The translations under genes were made by a program, and so were the position numbers. A stretch of 64,000 nucleotides of DNA from positions 154,481 through 218,480 of the forward strand of contig CAJNOL010000172.1 in assembly GCA_905250125.1 (NCBI GenBank), written 5' to 3'. The notes beneath the pieces are model-generated. The model was not told where the DNA came from, did no database searches, and saw nothing but the letters and a program-made list of their open reading frames with translations. Within the stretch, counting starts at the first letter, position 1. The number at the start of each line of letters is the position of its first letter. Below, one piece after another: positions 63,601 to 64,000 of the stretch. Origin of the DNA: Rotaria sordida (taxonomy: Eukaryota; Rotifera; Eurotatoria; Philodinida; Philodinidae).

Positions 63601-64000
63601 GCTATTCAAGTATCACAAAATAATGATGATGGTCAACATCCAGTAGTAACAAGTCAAATATCAGTTTATAATACATCAACATCAAATTTAATTTTCAATG
63701 GACGACCAAATCTTGCAGCTGTTAATCCAAGTGATTGTGTTGGTAAGAAGAGATTTTTGTCGATTTCTTTTTTTTTTTTTGAATTTGATATTTATAATTC
63801 AATTTAATATAGATATGGATTGTGATGGTTTGAAAAAGAGTTTACTTACTGATACTGATGGTACTTTATTTGGTCTGCCATCAACTGTCTTTTCTGAAGC
63901 TGAATATCTTTGGGGTAATTAAAATATTTTATATATCTTTTATTCATTTGTTATTTATTTATTTTTCTTTCTATTAAGGTAACCAAGCGCATGGTGTAGG
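48601..64000 (+). CDS. PKHD1L1: Fibrocystin-L-like giant surface protein (3' end outside window)
   Basis: PKHD1L1 is a very large extracellular receptor-like protein; in vertebrates it coats hair-cell stereocilia. I count 44 exons with short introns, about 3,800 codons, still open at the window end. Order: signal peptide (LQAQRIILAVILLSLVAELT); a fibronectin type II module (48893-50228, CTFPFNYNGITYKTCTIFG); IPT/TIG domains (50340-51500); a PA14-like domain (51564-52165, ALWTDDALFVSSSS, YTFILDTNGNAALFLS); a second type II module (53244-53345); many IPT/TIG repeats (54011-58000, motif SPTSGGTYGGVLLTINGNGF); a cupredoxin-like stretch (55130-55530) followed by a third type II module (55637-55760); a G8 domain (57990-58720); beta-helix repeats; a second G8 domain (61190-62100); and more beta-helix repeats. 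The repeat order matches fibrocystin-L; the type II modules are not part of the vertebrate protein as I know it. The longest intron (48919-50116) splits the first type II module. Confidence 0.93.
49635..49880 (-). mobile_element. G+C-richer SINE-like insertion in fibrocystin-L intron
   Basis: Within the 1.2-kb intron 48919-50116, about 245 bases are clearly richer in G+C than the flanks. On the minus strand a tRNA-Ser/Leu-like A-box, ttggccgatggtaagc, is followed about 15 bases later by a weak B-box-like agtttgaatagg. A non-coding body follows. A minus-strand open frame (62 codons) has no family resemblance. A tRNA-derived SINE is the best guess; the B-box is poor and no target duplication is clear. 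Confidence 0.35.

Noticed and set aside
1-64000. CRISPR arrays, bacterial operons, rRNA or intact tRNA genes
   Set aside because: I looked for regular spaced repeats, Shine-Dalgarno-led gene runs and cloverleaf ends and saw none; the spliced gene structure shows animal nuclear DNA.

Overview
This window is nuclear DNA from a small invertebrate animal, most likely a bdelloid rotifer (Rotaria- or Adineta-like). The evidence is very AT-rich DNA, many short T-tract introns of about 50-70 bases, conserved animal genes (CTNNBL1, RSK, CEP89, fibrocystin-L), and an F-box/leucine-rich-like gene of the style greatly expanded in bdelloids. The lineage call is an inference from gene style, not from a marker gene. 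Exon models were built by hand from GT/AG sites, reading phase and family similarity.

Layout. 88-1755 (+): the last four exons of CTNNBL1, a spliceosome-associated armadillo protein. 2727-12982 (+): ribosomal S6 kinase (RSK/RPS6KA) with two possible N-termini, one from exons at 2.7-6.7 kb and one from a 705-base exon at 7414. 14556-16825 (+): a secreted M14 carboxypeptidase of A type. 17856-18331 (+): a serine-rich protein of unknown function, next to an assembly gap. 19712-22482 (+): an F-box-like gene split by a Tc1/mariner insertion. 23818-25191 (-): a HExxHxxGxxH zinc metallopeptidase. 27761-28123 (+): a single-exon protein of 120 residues, not recognised. 34847-35271 (+): a small secreted protein that could be a peptide-hormone precursor. 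35649-41810 (-): CEP89, a centriolar distal-appendage coiled-coil protein, in 21 exons. 48601 to the window end (+): a giant fibrocystin-L (PKHD1L1)-type surface protein, 44 exons seen, continuing beyond the window.

Between and inside these genes lie many short non-autonomous elements with long inverted arms (foldback/MITE type): 796-1546, 3083-3920, 14832-15196, 18627-19233, 23129-23729, 36994-37102, 44822-45770 and 46289-46788. There is also a G+C-rich 206-base element at 47920-48125 with inverted termini and an 8-base direct flank, and two G+C-richer SINE-like insertions at about 38630-38950 and 49635-49880. The stretches 25.2-27.7, 28.1-34.8 and 41.8-48.6 kb otherwise show no convincing gene.

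The genes do not form a functional cluster: this is an ordinary animal gene neighbourhood with heavy small-transposon load. Its most notable points are the Tc1 insertion whose removal restores the F-box frame, an RSK whose C-terminal kinase domain has lost several catalytic features, three fibronectin type II modules in a fibrocystin-L protein, and the density of foldback elements. I see no clear candidate for a wholly new multi-gene system.
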